A stretch of DNA of 64,000 nt from Bradyrhizobium sp. SRS-191 (GTDB lineage Bacteria; Pseudomonadota; Alphaproteobacteria; Rhizobiales; Xanthobacteraceae): assembly GCF_024586915.1 (NCBI RefSeq), contig NZ_JANBVS010000002.1, positions 124,001 to 188,000 on the forward strand, given 5' to 3'. The notes beneath the pieces are model-generated. The model was not told the origin of the DNA and ran no database searches. It was given only the letters and a program-made list of their open reading frames with translations. The position numbers and the translations under genes are program-made. Positions 45,840 to 57,307 of this stretch are shown here, one piece after another (positions within the stretch are counted from its first letter, which is position 1; each line of letters begins with the position of its first letter).

Positions 45840-46226
45840 CTATGGCGCCGGCGAGGCCAGCGGCTTGGTCTTGTCGACGACGTAGACGCCGAGCACCTTC
45901 AGCCCCTTGTCGCCATGAACCTTCGCGTCGTGAACGACGCCGGCCGGGATCTGGAACGAGTCGCCAGGTTTCAGGTGCCGGTCGGGCTGGCCCTCGACGA
46001 TCAGCTCGGCCTCGCCCTCGAGGATATAGGCCGTCTCCACGCCCGGGTGGGTATGCCGGCCCGCGGCACCGCCGGCCGGGACCTCGGCGATCGCCTGCAC
46101 GATGGTATGGCCGTCCGGAAAATCGGTCTTGTTCAACAGCGTGCGCTTGATTGCCGGCTGCTGCGCCAGGGCGGCGCCGAGTCCGAGCACGGCCAGCGTC
46201 AGGCCGAAAATCGTCTTCTTCATCAT
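45840..46226 (-). CDS. Exported cupin-domain protein
   Basis: A 128-residue protein: a signal peptide (about 1-20, MMKKTIFGLTLAVLGLGAAL) then one cupin barrel. The metal ligands sit in GRHTHPGVETAYILEGEAEL and GDSFQIPAGVVHDAKV. It has GGGGGAGAAG before the start. Function unknown; exported single-cupin proteins of this kind are common. Confidence 0.85.
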   Translation of the reverse strand: MMKKTIFGLTLAVLGLGAALAQQPAIKRTLLNKTDFPDGHTIVQAIAEVPAGGAAGRHTHPGVETAYILEGEAELIVEGQPDRHLKPGDSFQIPAGVVHDAKVHGDKGLKVLGVYVVDKTKPLASPAP

Positions 46227-46284
46227 GAGCTTCTCCCCCAATGTTGTTTTTCGTTTGGAACGTGAAGTTCGGCGTGTTCTCGGT

Positions 46285-47058
46285 TTAGCGCTTGATCCCC
46301 TCGAAGCTCGCAGCAATGCCGCGCTGGAACAAGGACCAGTCGAAGCCGAGCGCGAGTGCGAGGTAGCCGCGTTCGATCATCGCATTGGCCTGCTCGGCCG
46401 ACCGGGCCGCGCCGCCGATCGGCACGCCGGATTTGAGGATGCCGGCCTCGGCGCGGGCGATCAGGGATTTGACTTGGGGATCATCGAGTTGGCCGCGCTT
46501 GTTGATCGAGGTGGCGAGATCGCCGGGGCCGATCACCGCGATGTCGATGCCGGGCGTGGCCATGATCTCGTCGATGCGTTCGACGGCCTCGACATGCTCG
46601 ATCGTGACCATGCAGATCATGTCGTCGTCGGCGGTCGCCATGTAATCGGCCATCGACACGTTCCAGTGGAACGGCGCATGGAACGGGCCCCACAGCCGGT
46701 CGCCGCGGGGCGGATAGCGCACGGCGCGCACCGCCTTCTCGGCATCCGCGCGGCTGGAGATCATCGGGAAGTTGATGCCGAGCGCGCCGAGATCCATCGG
46801 TGCTTTCGCCAGATGCGGCTCGTTGGCGGCGATGCGCACCAGCGGCACGCAGGGGGTGCCCGCAGTCGCCGTGATCATCGCATGCGCGGTGGAGAGATCG
46901 ATCGGCCCGTGCTCGAGGTCGACGATGATCCAGTCGAGCGACTGCGCCATGATGCGCACAGTCTGGATGCTCGGGATGGTGGCGATGGCGCCGAAGGTCG
47001 GCCGCTTGTCGCGCCAGGCCTGCTTGAGGCGGTTGAGCGGTTTGGGTGTCGCAGACAT
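46285..47058 (-). CDS. HpcH/HpaI family aldolase
   Basis: A 257-residue class II aldolase (TIM barrel) that splits or forms 2-keto-3-deoxy/hydroxy acids. Metal and substrate residues: IIVDLEHGPIDL (Glu), PLVRIAANEP, MVTIEHVEAVERIDEI and IAVIGPGDLATSI. The catalytic histidine of HpcH is not clear. It lies 12 bases from murI in the same direction, but no common pathway is evident. Confidence 0.88.
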   Translation of the reverse strand: MSATPKPLNRLKQAWRDKRPTFGAIATIPSIQTVRIMAQSLDWIIVDLEHGPIDLSTAHAMITATAGTPCVPLVRIAANEPHLAKAPMDLGALGINFPMISSRADAEKAVRAVRYPPRGDRLWGPFHAPFHWNVSMADYMATADDDMICMVTIEHVEAVERIDEIMATPGIDIAVIGPGDLATSINKRGQLDDPQVKSLIARAEAGILKSGVPIGGAARSAEQANAMIERGYLALALGFDWSLFQRGIAASFEGIKR

Positions 47059-47070
47059 CCTGGGCCTCCG

Positions 47071-47868
47071 TCAGGCCGGCACGCGGCCGCCGAAATAGGG
47101 CGTCAGCGCGCGGCTGAGCTGATGCGGCTTGTTCGAGGTGAAGATCATGCTGGCGGCGCCGTCGCCGGCGCTCGTGGTCGACGGCCCCAGGAGATCGACG
47201 ACGCGGCGCGCGATCGCCGGCGCGGGATCGATCCATGCGACCGGCCAGGGTGCCAGCCTCTGCAGGCGGTCGAGCAGCAGCGGATAATGCGTGCAGGCGA
47301 GCACCACCGTGTCGGTGCGGGTGCCGGCGTTGTCGGCATCGCCGGTGAAGCAAGGCGCGATCTCGGCCGCGATTGCGGCATCGCCGACGCTGGTTCCGCT
47401 GAGCGCGGCTTCGGCCAGCGAAGCCAGGTCCGGCGAGCCGACCAGCGTGACCGCGCAGCCTTGCGCGAAGTCGCGGATGAGGGCGTGGGTGTATTCGCGC
47501 TGCACGGTGGCCTTGGTGCCGAGCACGGAGACGCGCTTGGTGTGCGACTGCGCGCAGGCCGGCTTGATCGCCGGCACGGTGCCGACGAACGGCGTCGCAT
47601 AGGCGGCGCGCAGCGGCGCCAGCGTCTGCACCGAGGCGGTGTTGCACGCGATCACGATCAGGTCCGGCCGGTGCGCTGATATCAGTTCGCCCATCAGCGG
47701 CACCACGCGCGCGATCAGCGCCGGCTCGCTGTGATGGCCATAGGGAAAGAAGGCGTCGTCGGCGACGTAGACGTAATGCGCATCGGGCCGCGCGCCCACC
47801 ACCTCGCGCAAAACGCTGAGGCCGCCGAGGCCGGAGTCGAACACGAGAATCGTCGGGCGGTGGGTCAC
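47071..47868 (-). CDS. murI: Glutamate racemase
   Basis: A 265-residue racemase (EC 5.1.1.3) supplying D-glutamate for peptidoglycan. The two catalytic cysteines are in VIACNTASVQ and VLACTHYPLLL; ILVFDSGLGGLSVL starts the fold. GTG 47868 is used; the frame upstream has no similarity to the family. Read together with the HpcH gene downstream. Confidence 0.96.
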   Translation of the reverse strand: MTHRPTILVFDSGLGGLSVLREVVGARPDAHYVYVADDAFFPYGHHSEPALIARVVPLMGELISAHRPDLIVIACNTASVQTLAPLRAAYATPFVGTVPAIKPACAQSHTKRVSVLGTKATVQREYTHALIRDFAQGCAVTLVGSPDLASLAEAALSGTSVGDAAIAAEIAPCFTGDADNAGTRTDTVVLACTHYPLLLDRLQRLAPWPVAWIDPAPAIARRVVDLLGPSTTSAGDGAASMIFTSNKPHQLSRALTPYFGGRVPA

Positions 47869-48715
47869 GTCGCGAGTGTACCGGATCGGGGAGGGTTCAG
47901 TCGGTTTTTCTGCCGGGTTTGGCGGGAGTAGGGCGTCTCGGTGTGTTCCGTGGCGGAGGCGAAGGTTCAAACATGTATCCGTAAGCCCCCGCAGCCGCCA
48001 AACATTCAGTGTCATCCCGGCGTACGCCGGGATCCATAACCACCGGCTTGCATGGGCGCAAAGGCTGCCAGCTCCATCCTGCCTTACACGACCGCCGCGG
48101 AGTCCGGGTCCCGGGTCGGCGCCGCGCCGCCGCTGTCGCGTCGTCGCGGCTTGCCCGGGACGACAACTCAGTGTGGAGGCACAGCATCTCATCCTCGCAC
48201 CCGCTTTCGCGTCCGAGTGTTGCTCGTCTCATCGCCCTCTCGACAATGAGGGCGCGGGGAAGGCCGGGTGCCGGTCGCACCCATGGCCCGCCTGCAGAAA
48301 AAAAGCAGGCGGCAGTCACCACAGGTACGGGCCGGATCATCCGGCCTTCCCCGCGCGATGGCGCTACGGCTTATACGTGCTCTCCCCGGGGACCGGCTTT
48401 TGACCCCGTCGCCTTGCGCGCTCGTCCAGACTTGGCAGCGCAGGCTTGATCTCAGCACCGGGAGACCAGGACCACACGATTTCGCCGTGCGCATCGGATC
48501 GTTCGTCGGCATGATCGCTCACGCTGCAACCCGACACGCCCACCGCATCCCGCACTCCACGCTCGTGACGATCGCGATGCGCCCCTCAAGTGAGGCGGGA
48601 TGCAGCAACATAGCATGTTCTTCTGAAAAACGGAAGAAGAAAGATTCGGATTTTCGGATGAGGCCGGCGCGCCGGAAGAGCGCAGGGAGGGGACGAGTTC
48701 CCGGAATAATTAGCA
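47869..48715. repeat. Repeat-rich intergenic region
   Basis: More than 800 bases without a credible gene. 48008-48173 is a palindromic element (AGTGTCATCCCGG ... CCCGGGACGACA). From about 48225 to 48600 runs a different sequence (starting near GAGGGCGCGGGGAAGG with a GCCTGC-A7-GCAGGC hairpin) that I recall as a widespread bradyrhizobial repeat whose frames are often called hypothetical proteins (MARLQKKSRRQSP here at 48283). That memory could not be checked. Confidence 0.55.
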
Positions 48716-48744
48716 TTGACTAATTCATTAGTGAGCGCTATTGT
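48716..48744 (+). promoter_or_regulatory. Sigma-70 promoter with ArsR operator, leaderless
   Basis: TTGACT (48716-48721) and TATTGT (48739-48744) are 17 bases apart. The palindrome ACTAAT-TC-ATTAGT (48719-48732) lies between them, the usual place for an ArsR repressor site. The expected start site is at or next to the ATG at 48751, and no Shine-Dalgarno sequence exists. Confidence 0.65.
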
Positions 48745-48750
48745 TTCTGC

Positions 48751-49083
48751 ATGATCGAAGCAGCCGAACCCATTACTGCCGTCATGCGCGCCTTGGCGGA
48801 TCCGACGCGGCGGGCCGTGTTCGAGCGCATCGTCGACGCTGACGAGATCACCGTGGTCGAGCTGACCCGCGGCAGCAGCGTCACGCAGGGCGCGATCTCG
48901 CAGCATTTGAAAGCCTTGAAGCAGGCGGGCCTCGTCTGCGAGCGTCCGGAGGGGCGCAAGGTCTACTACCGCGCCGAGCCACGCGGCCTGGAGCCGCTGG
49001 CGAACTGGATGAGCCATTACGGCGTGTTCTGGCGCGACCGCTTCGCCGATCTGAGAAAACTGCTGAAGGACATCGATCCATGA
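48751..49083 (+). CDS. ArsR family regulator, partner of an AHSA1 protein
   Basis: A 110-residue winged-helix repressor. RALADPTRRAVFERIVDADE, VTQGAISQHLKALKQAGLV (recognition helix) and GRKVYYRAEP (wing) are clear. No metal-binding cysteine set is present, as in the SRPBCC-linked subgroup. Its stop overlaps the next ATG (ATGA). The promoter lies over the operator palindrome and the message is probably leaderless. Confidence 0.92.
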   Translation: MIEAAEPITAVMRALADPTRRAVFERIVDADEITVVELTRGSSVTQGAISQHLKALKQAGLVCERPEGRKVYYRAEPRGLEPLANWMSHYGVFWRDRFADLRKLLKDIDP

Positions 49084-49559
49084 CTCAAATCGTGAAGCCG
49101 GACACGCACGCCATCGTGGTGGAGGAGGTCTTCCCGCATGCGCCTGATGTCATCTGGAAGGTGCTGACGAATGGCGATCTGATCGGCCGCTGGCTGATGG
49201 CGCCGAAGGGGTTTGAAGCCGTGGTGGGGACGCGCTTCACCTTCCAGACCACGCCGGCCGGGGAATGGGACGGCACCATTCATTGCGAGGTGCGGGAGGT
49301 CGTGCCGAACGAGCGGCTGTCCTATGCGTGGAAAGGCGGCCATGCCGGCAATGTCGGCTACGGCGCGCCGTTGGAGACCTTGGTCACCTTCACCCTTGCA
49401 ACAGCGGACAAGGGCACGCGCCTGCGCCTCGTCCATTCCGGGTTCGTGCTGCCGGCCAACGAGACCGCGTATCGCAAGATGGGCGAGGGCTGGAAGACGG
49501 TGGTCAAGAAGCTCGATCAGCTCGTCACCGACGAGACATCGCTGCAGCGGCCGCATTGA
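49080..49559 (+). CDS. SRPBCC/AHSA1 domain protein
   Basis: A 159-residue helix-grip (START-like) protein. HAPDVIWKVLTNGDLIGRWLM, VVGTRFTFQTTPAGEWDGTI and ERLSYAWKGG are typical of Aha1-like proteins paired with ArsR genes; they probably bind a hydrophobic small molecule. Translationally coupled to the ArsR gene. A second ArsR/AHSA1 pair is at 61282-62021. Confidence 0.92.
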   Translation: MTQIVKPDTHAIVVEEVFPHAPDVIWKVLTNGDLIGRWLMAPKGFEAVVGTRFTFQTTPAGEWDGTIHCEVREVVPNERLSYAWKGGHAGNVGYGAPLETLVTFTLATADKGTRLRLVHSGFVLPANETAYRKMGEGWKTVVKKLDQLVTDETSLQRPH

Positions 49560-49577
49560 CGCCGAGGGAGAGCCACC

Positions 49578-49991
49578 ATGACGAATGTCTATGCCGGCGG
49601 TTGCGCCTGCGGCGCGGTGCGCTACGAAATCAAGGGAGAGCCGGCTGTGATGCTGGACTGCCAATGCCGGCAGTGCCAGCGCGACAGCGGCACCGGCCAT
49701 CAGTCGCACCTCACCTTCGTCGCGGCGGAGGTGAAGGTCGACGGCGAGGTGTCGCATTGGCAGACGACCGGCGACGGCGGCACCGTGAAGCGGCGCGCCT
49801 TCTGCCCGACCTGCGGCTCGTCGATGCACATGACGTTCCCGGCGATGCCCGATGTGTTCATCGTCACCCCGGCAAGCCTCGACGATCCCAGCCGTTACCG
49901 GCCGCAACTGGTGTCCTGGACGGCGGCCGGATATGCCTGGGATCACCTCGATCCGGCGCTGCCGGCATTCGAGAAGATGCCGCCGCGATGA
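49578..49991 (+). CDS. GFA family protein
   Basis: A 137-residue zinc protein of the glutathione-dependent formaldehyde-activating (GFA/CENP-V) fold. Zinc ligands: GGCACGAVRY, CQCRQCQRDSG and FCPTCGS. It lies 18 bases after the AHSA1 gene and completes a three-gene operon. Most members are not proven formaldehyde enzymes. Confidence 0.92.
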   Translation: MTNVYAGGCACGAVRYEIKGEPAVMLDCQCRQCQRDSGTGHQSHLTFVAAEVKVDGEVSHWQTTGDGGTVKRRAFCPTCGSSMHMTFPAMPDVFIVTPASLDDPSRYRPQLVSWTAAGYAWDHLDPALPAFEKMPPR

Positions 49992-50076
49992 GTAGGGCGG
50001 CGCGGTGACAGTTCTGGATTGTCACCGCAGGCCGATCGCGTACGGCGCTCCATCTCGGGCTGGACTGTTTCCACGT

Positions 50077-50107
50077 CGTCATGGCCGGGACAAGCCCGGG
50101 CATGACG
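50077..50107. repeat. Short palindromic repeat
   Basis: CGTCATGGCCGGG and CCCGGGCATGACG form a hairpin. It shares the CGTCAT ends of the elements at 12189 and 61151. Confidence 0.6.
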
Positions 50108-50268
50108 GAGTCACTAATTGGGAGTCGTTTTGCCGCGATGGGCGCATTCTCCAATGCGATAGCCGTGTCTGTGGGCGTCCTCCCAAAGAAACTTAGAGAG
50201 CCACAGACCCAAAACCCTCGCGCGGACGTTTAAGCTCCGGGACCGGTGTCGGTGTCTTGGAGATCCGC

Positions 50269-50673
50269 ATGGCGCCAGAGTCTGCACAATCGACCGTCTA
50301 CTTCGACGGCTCCTGCCCGCTGTGCCGGGCGGAGATCGGCTACTACGGCCGGACGGACCAGGCCGGCGCGCTGTGTTTCGTCGACGTCTCCCAACCGGGT
50401 GCCGAGACGCCGGAGGGCTTGACGCAGGGGCAGGCGATGGCGCGGTTTCATGTGCGCGCCAGAGACGGGCGGCTGTTGTCCGGCGCCGCCGCGTTCGTCG
50501 AGGTCTGGCGCCGTCTGCCGCGCTGGCGCTGGGCGGCGCGTGTGGCCTCGCTGCCTGGGGCGCTGGCGGTGCTCGAGCTTGGCTACAGGCTGTTTCTTCC
50601 CGTGCGGCCGTTGATCTCCCGCAAGCTGGGACGCATCCTGCAGCGTCAGGGGCAGGAGGGACGCCGAGCGTGA
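50269..50673 (+). CDS. DCC family (DUF393) thiol-disulfide oxidoreductase-like protein
   Basis: A 134-residue protein with the DCC motif VYFDGSCPLCRAEIGYY (DGxCxxC), a thioredoxin-like redox pair, and a C-terminal hydrophobic helix typical of DUF393. ATG 50269 has GGAG eight bases upstream. The stop overlaps a GTG of the following small-protein frame. The substrate is unknown. Confidence 0.9.
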   Translation: MAPESAQSTVYFDGSCPLCRAEIGYYGRTDQAGALCFVDVSQPGAETPEGLTQGQAMARFHVRARDGRLLSGAAAFVEVWRRLPRWRWAARVASLPGALAVLELGYRLFLPVRPLISRKLGRILQRQGQEGRRA

Positions 50674-50693
50674 CCGGGCAAGCTGGCGGTGTG

Positions 50694-50945
50694 ATGTCGC
50701 GTTTTATCGACTGGTTCTTCCGCAATCGCGAAACCGGCGAGATCACCATCGCGCAGATGCCGAACCCGGCGCTATGGATCGCGCTGGTGGGGAGCCTCAT
50801 AGGCTGGGTCTGGCACCCGCAGGGCCCAACCGGCGACAAGCTGGATGGCCTCGTCAAGGCCAGTCTCGTCGTCTGGGCCGTCGATGAGCTCGCGCGGCGT
50901 CAATCCGTGGCGGCGCTGCCTCGGGGCGGCCGTGCTGATCTATGA
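50694..50945 (+). CDS. Small protein downstream of the DCC gene
   Basis: An 83-residue protein (MSRFIDWFFRNRETGEITIA start) with one likely membrane helix (ALWIALVGSLIGWVW) and a second amphipathic helix (KASLVVWAVDELAR). GTG 50670, overlapping the DCC stop as GTGA, and GTG 50691 are alternative starts. I do not recognise the family; the coupling suggests a shared task with the DCC protein. Confidence 0.65.
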   Translation: MSRFIDWFFRNRETGEITIAQMPNPALWIALVGSLIGWVWHPQGPTGDKLDGLVKASLVVWAVDELARRQSVAALPRGGRADL

Positions 50946-51142
50946 GGTCGCGACCTTGGTGTAATCGATTTGCGCTGGGAACGTGAGCAGTGGTCCGTCG
51001 CTCCATGCCATCCTGCTATTGAGAGCAAAGCCTTCAGCAGTTTGCGAGCTACGCGGTCGTCTGGCCTCGCTGCGCCACCTGGTAGCGCTCGTCCCGGCAG
51101 TGCTGCCATCATTTGCGAACAGGAGCGCGGTGGCTGCAACTG
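50946..51142. other. Spacer before the palindromic element
   Basis: No gene or clear signal seen. With the element at 51143-51299 and the stretch up to 51554 it makes about 609 bases without coding sequence. Confidence 0.4.
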
Positions 51143-51299
51143 TGCCCTCTCCCCTTGTGGGAGAGGGCATGTAGGTGGCGCGGCATATTCACTTGGGTGA
51201 GGGATATGTCTCCGCGAATGATACTTGAGGAGACATACCCCTCACCCAACCGCGCATGCGGATCGGCCGTACATGCCCTCTCCCACAAGGGGAGAGGGC
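51143..51299. repeat. 157-base MITE-like palindrome
   Basis: The outer 30 bases at each end (from 51144 and to 51299) are perfect inverted repeats, and each end is itself a hairpin (GCCCTCTCCCC...GGGAGAGGGC). Further in, TTGGGTGAGGGATATGTCTC is answered by GAGACATACCCCTCACCCAA. The whole would fold into a long cruciform. No transposase is encoded. Confidence 0.75.
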
Positions 51300-51554
51300 G
51301 CTGCATCTGGCGGCGTCGTTGGCTCATGACATCGCTCGTGAGAGGTCGGCAAAAACCCGTCGGCGGCGCATTCTGCCCTGAGATGGGGGGCACGGCGGCA
51401 TGACGAGCTCGGGATGACACGACGGGCGGCTGCGCCTTTTGCCCACGCACAGACTGATCCATCGTCGCCGGATCCTCGATCGCCGCGACACCGGGCTAGT
51501 AGATCTCTGAGGAAGGTCGGTTCAGCATGCCACGGCCTGACCGCGCCCAGCGCT

Positions 51555-51770
51555 TCAGTCCTCGTCGTGCTCGCTTTCGTCGAGCTCCTCCAGCTCCTCG
51601 CTCGCGTGGTCGATCACGTCGATGGCTTGCTGGACCTCGACGAGGCTCTTGACCGCAATTTCGGTTTCGCCCTTCTTGTAACCGGCCGAAACGGCCTTGG
51701 CCAAATTCAGGCGCATTTCGACCAGCACGTTGCGCGCGGTCAGGAAGATTTCGAGGTCGTTGTCGGCCAT
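51555..51770 (-). CDS. Small acidic-tailed protein (71 residues)
   Basis: A 71-residue helical protein: MADNDLEIFLTARNVLVEMR, then AVSAGYKKGETEIAVKSLVE and an acidic tail EELEELDESEHDED. GAGGAG precedes the ATG by 5 bases. Codon use is like the neighbours. Family not recognised, but the pattern (two helices and an acidic tail) is too regular for chance. Confidence 0.65.
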   Translation of the reverse strand: MADNDLEIFLTARNVLVEMRLNLAKAVSAGYKKGETEIAVKSLVEVQQAIDVIDHASEELEELDESEHDED

Positions 51771-51909
51771 GGTGCTCCTCGTCAAGGCTGTGCGTTCGAT
51801 TGGTAGCCGCGGCGTATGGCGGGCGTATGTCGGATCGGGCGTCAATCGGCATGACGCCGTTGTGTTTCGCCCCCGAGCTCGCTCGATCGGCGTTGGGCCG
51901 AAGGCAGCA

Positions 51910-52545
51910 TCACTGAAGTTGCTCGCGTGTAGGCCAGGGCGGCGCGGTCCATAACGTCTTCCATGCACCCGCTCCACAATTGTCCAGCCGGAAGTCGACC
52001 CTTATCAGTGACAGCCCTTTGTCATAGGGCGCGATCTTGTAGATGTGTCTGAGTGCTCCCGTACACATGTCGTTTCCCCCGGTGGCCTCGAACACCTGGT
52101 CATCCCTGTTCCAGGTGACGAAGCCGGCACTGTCGGCTGCCACCAAGCCGCGTTCGGGGGCCATCTTCGCGAGCGGCAGCAACCGGGGCCGTCGGCGGTC
52201 CTGAAGGTCGAAGATCTCGTGCCACGTGGTAGCCATGCCGAAACAGGGAACGAGCACGAACGGCTTGGTTTCGACGACAAGGAAGCGGACTGGCACCGTC
52301 TTGAGGTCCTCCTTGTAGCGGCAGTTGGTCAGCTCGATCGCCCTCACGAGCTGCTTCGGTAAGAGGTCTGGATCGTGAATTTCGAATTCGCTTTGTCCCT
52401 TGAAGTCGATGCCGTCGAACTCACTTTTCTCGAATTTCTTGATGTGCGAGGCTTCGTCCTCGCCCCGCGCGGGTGCGCCAATCGCAGCGACCAGACAGAG
52501 CGCGATCAGCAAGGTCCTGAGGATAGAGGCGCGGTGTCTGCTCAA
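51910..52545 (-). CDS. Exported protein of unknown function (211 residues)
   Basis: A 211-residue protein with a clear signal peptide (1-28, TLLIALCLVAAIGAPARG). The mature part has four or so cysteines (TNCRYKED, VPCFGMAT, DMCTGALRH, DNCGAGAW) that could form disulfides, and the start FKGQSEFEIHDPDLLPKQLV. No known domain recognised. Confidence 0.7.
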   Translation of the reverse strand: MSRHRASILRTLLIALCLVAAIGAPARGEDEASHIKKFEKSEFDGIDFKGQSEFEIHDPDLLPKQLVRAIELTNCRYKEDLKTVPVRFLVVETKPFVLVPCFGMATTWHEIFDLQDRRRPRLLPLAKMAPERGLVAADSAGFVTWNRDDQVFEATGGNDMCTGALRHIYKIAPYDKGLSLIRVDFRLDNCGAGAWKTLWTAPPWPTREQLQ

Positions 52546-52956
52546 TTGATATCCTTGCCATGATCGCGATTGCTTAGGTCAACCCGTGGACCTGAGGCGA
52601 CGACGTGCTGGCCGGATATAGGCGCTCTGCGCTGCGGCGCCAGTTCCGTAACCACGAATGCCGTGCCGGGCTTGGGCGATCAGGCGGTCGATCAGCGCGG
52701 GGGCGTGAGGGCGGGTGGTTTCGCCCATCCTCGTGGGACATGCTGGGTGGCGGCACTCCTCGGCGGCGTGCTGATTGACGTAGTCGTAGCCGTGGAATGG
52801 ACATGAGCCGGTGTGAGGTCAGGCCCTGGCGCCGGTGATGCCGCGCGCTTGACCTGCATCAACTGGCGCGGGCGGCTGCAGACCGATGGTCAGAGATGTG
52901 GTCCAGTGCCACGGGAACAGGCATGGAAGGCGTGCCTCCACGGCAGGAATGACGGT
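52546..52956. other. 411-base region before the exporter operon
   Basis: Short frames occur on both strands (52570-52806 plus, 52574-52804 minus) but neither has a ribosome site or a protein-like composition. It should hold the promoter of the exporter operon. No clear element was found. Confidence 0.4.
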
Positions 52957-53717
52957 TTGACGAGTCCGGCCACCACCAACGACGCGAGTGCTGCCGCACC
53001 TCCGGAGCCACCGGGCGCCGCGCCGGTGTTTCGTGCCCGTAAGCTATCCAAGACCTATCGCATGGGCGAGGTCGAGGTACATGCGTTACGGGATGTCGAT
53101 CTCGACATCTACGAGGGCGAGTTCGTCGTGCTGCTCGGGCCGTCGGGGTCCGGCAAGTCGACCTTGCTGAACATCCTCGGCGGGCTCGACAGTCCGACGT
53201 CGGGCGATGCGCAATGGCGGGATCACCAGCTGGTCGGGGCCGATGATGCCGAGCTCACGCGCTACCGGCGTGAGCATGTCGGCTTCGTGTTCCAGTTCTA
53301 CAATCTGATCCCGAGCCTGACCGTGCTCGAAAACGTCCAACTGGTCACCGAGATCGCCGAGAGGCCGCTCGATGCCCTGGAGGTACTCAAGCTCGTCGGC
53401 CTCGAGAAGCGGATGGAGCATTTTCCCTCGCAACTGTCCGGCGGCGAGCAGCAGCGGGTGGCCGTGGCCCGCGCCATCGTCAAGGCGCCGGACGTGCTGT
53501 TGTGTGACGAGCCGACCGGCGCGCTCGACTACGAGACCGGCAAGGTCGTGCTGGCCGCGATCGCGCGGGCCAATGAGCGGCTCGGCACCACCACGGTCGT
53601 GATCACCCACAATGCGGCGATCGCCGGCATGGCCGATCGCGTGCTGCGGCTCGGCGGCGGCCGCATCGTCGGCGAGACGCGCAATCCGCGACGGCTCTCG
53701 GCCGAGGAGGTGACGTG

Positions 53718-53721
<4 letters not shown>
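52957..53721 (+). CDS. ABC exporter ATPase, MacB/LolD type
   Basis: A 254-residue ATPase: [20 protein letters not shown], Walker [30 protein letters not shown], signature [40 protein letters not shown]. The TTG at 52957 with AGGAA upstream is my choice; GTG 52813 would add 48 residues of unlikely sequence, and GTG 53029 is possible. It pairs with the FtsX-type permease that follows in GTGA overlap. Confidence 0.9.
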
Positions 53722-56077
<2,356 letters not shown>

Positions 56078-56081
<4 letters not shown>

Positions 56082-57283
56082 GCATGCGTTTGGTGTTGCG
56101 CCGTATCATTATCTTGTCAGCGGCTCTGGCGGTCGCCGCCGGTGTCGCCTGGATGATGATGCCGAGCCCGGTCCCGGTTGAGACGGCTGTCGTGACGCGA
56201 GGGCGGTTCGTTGCGACCGTCGAGGACGACGGCAAGACGCGGGTGCGCCAGCGCTACGTCGTGGCCGCGCCGCTTGCCGGCCGGCTCGGACGCATCCGCT
56301 TCAAGGCCGGCGACCAGGTCAAGGCCGACGACGTCGTCGCCACCATCACGCCGGCGCCGGCCCCGCTGCTGGATCCGCGCGCGCGCCGCGAGGTCGAGGA
56401 GCGGCTCGGCGCGGCCGATGCCAATGTCGAGCGCGCCAAGGCGGTTGTTGCGCGGGCGCAGGCGCAGAGCGCGCAGGCGAGCGCCGATCTGGCGCGCACG
56501 ACCGCACTCGCCGCGAGCGGAGCGGCGTCGACGCAGGCGAAGGAGCGCGCCGAGCTCGCGATGCGCATCGCCGAACGCGACCTGCGCGCCGCAGAATATG
56601 TCGACCATGCTGCCGGACACGAGCTCAACCAGCTCCGCGCGCTGCTGTCGCGCTACGGCGGCAACACCGATGCCGATGCGCCCGCGGAGAGTTGGACCAT
56701 CACAGCGCCGGTCGGCGGGCTCGTGCTGAAGGTGACGCAGGAAAGCGAGACCGCGGTGTTGCCGGGGGCGCCGCTGCTCGACGTCGGCGATCCCCACGAT
56801 CTCGAAGTGGTGATCGACGTGCTGAGCACCGATGCGGTGGAGATCCGTCCGGGCGCCGATGTGACGATCGATCGCTGGGGCGGCCCGGGCCGCCTGTCGG
56901 GGCGGGTCCGGCGCGTCGAGCCGGCGGCCTTCACCAAGATCTCGACGCTCGGCGTCGAGGAGCAGCGCGTCAACGTGCTGATCGACATCGTCTCGCCGGC
57001 CGAGCAGTGGTCGCGGCTCGGCGATGGCTATCAGCTCGATGCCCAGATCGTCGTCTTCACCCAGGACGACGTCACCATCGTGCCGACCGGGGCGCTGTTC
57101 AAGCGCGGCGAGGACTGGTCGGTGTTCGTGCTGAAGGACGGCCGCGCCGAGTTGCGCACATTGCGGATCATCCGCCGCTCCGGCCGGTTCGCGGCGGTGG
57201 CCGACGGCATCGCCAGCGGCGATGTCGTGATCATCTATCCCAGCGATCGCGTTGCTGACGGCGCCAAGGTCGCGCCGCGCTGA
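56078..57283 (+). CDS. HlyD/MacA-like periplasmic adaptor
   Basis: A 401-residue membrane-fusion protein: N-terminal helix (IIILSAALAVAAGVAWMMM), a lipoyl part (GRFVATVEDDGKTRVRQ, VVAAPLAGRLGRIRF), a helical hairpin rich in Ala/Arg (about 105-200), and a beta-barrel. The ATG overlaps the permease stop (ATGA). Together with ATPase and permease it forms a tripartite exporter; an outer-membrane channel gene is not seen. Substrate unknown. Confidence 0.92.
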
Positions 57284-57307
57284 TCCGCGCTGCTCGTGGA
57301 AGCGGCC

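Noticed and set aside
48268..48723. 151-residue frame starting MPVAPMARLQKK
   Set aside because: Lies in what looks like a dispersed repeat; composition and lack of ribosome site argue against a gene.
52570..52806. Overlapping 78- and 76-residue frames on both strands
   Set aside because: Neither shows a ribosome site, family pattern or normal composition.
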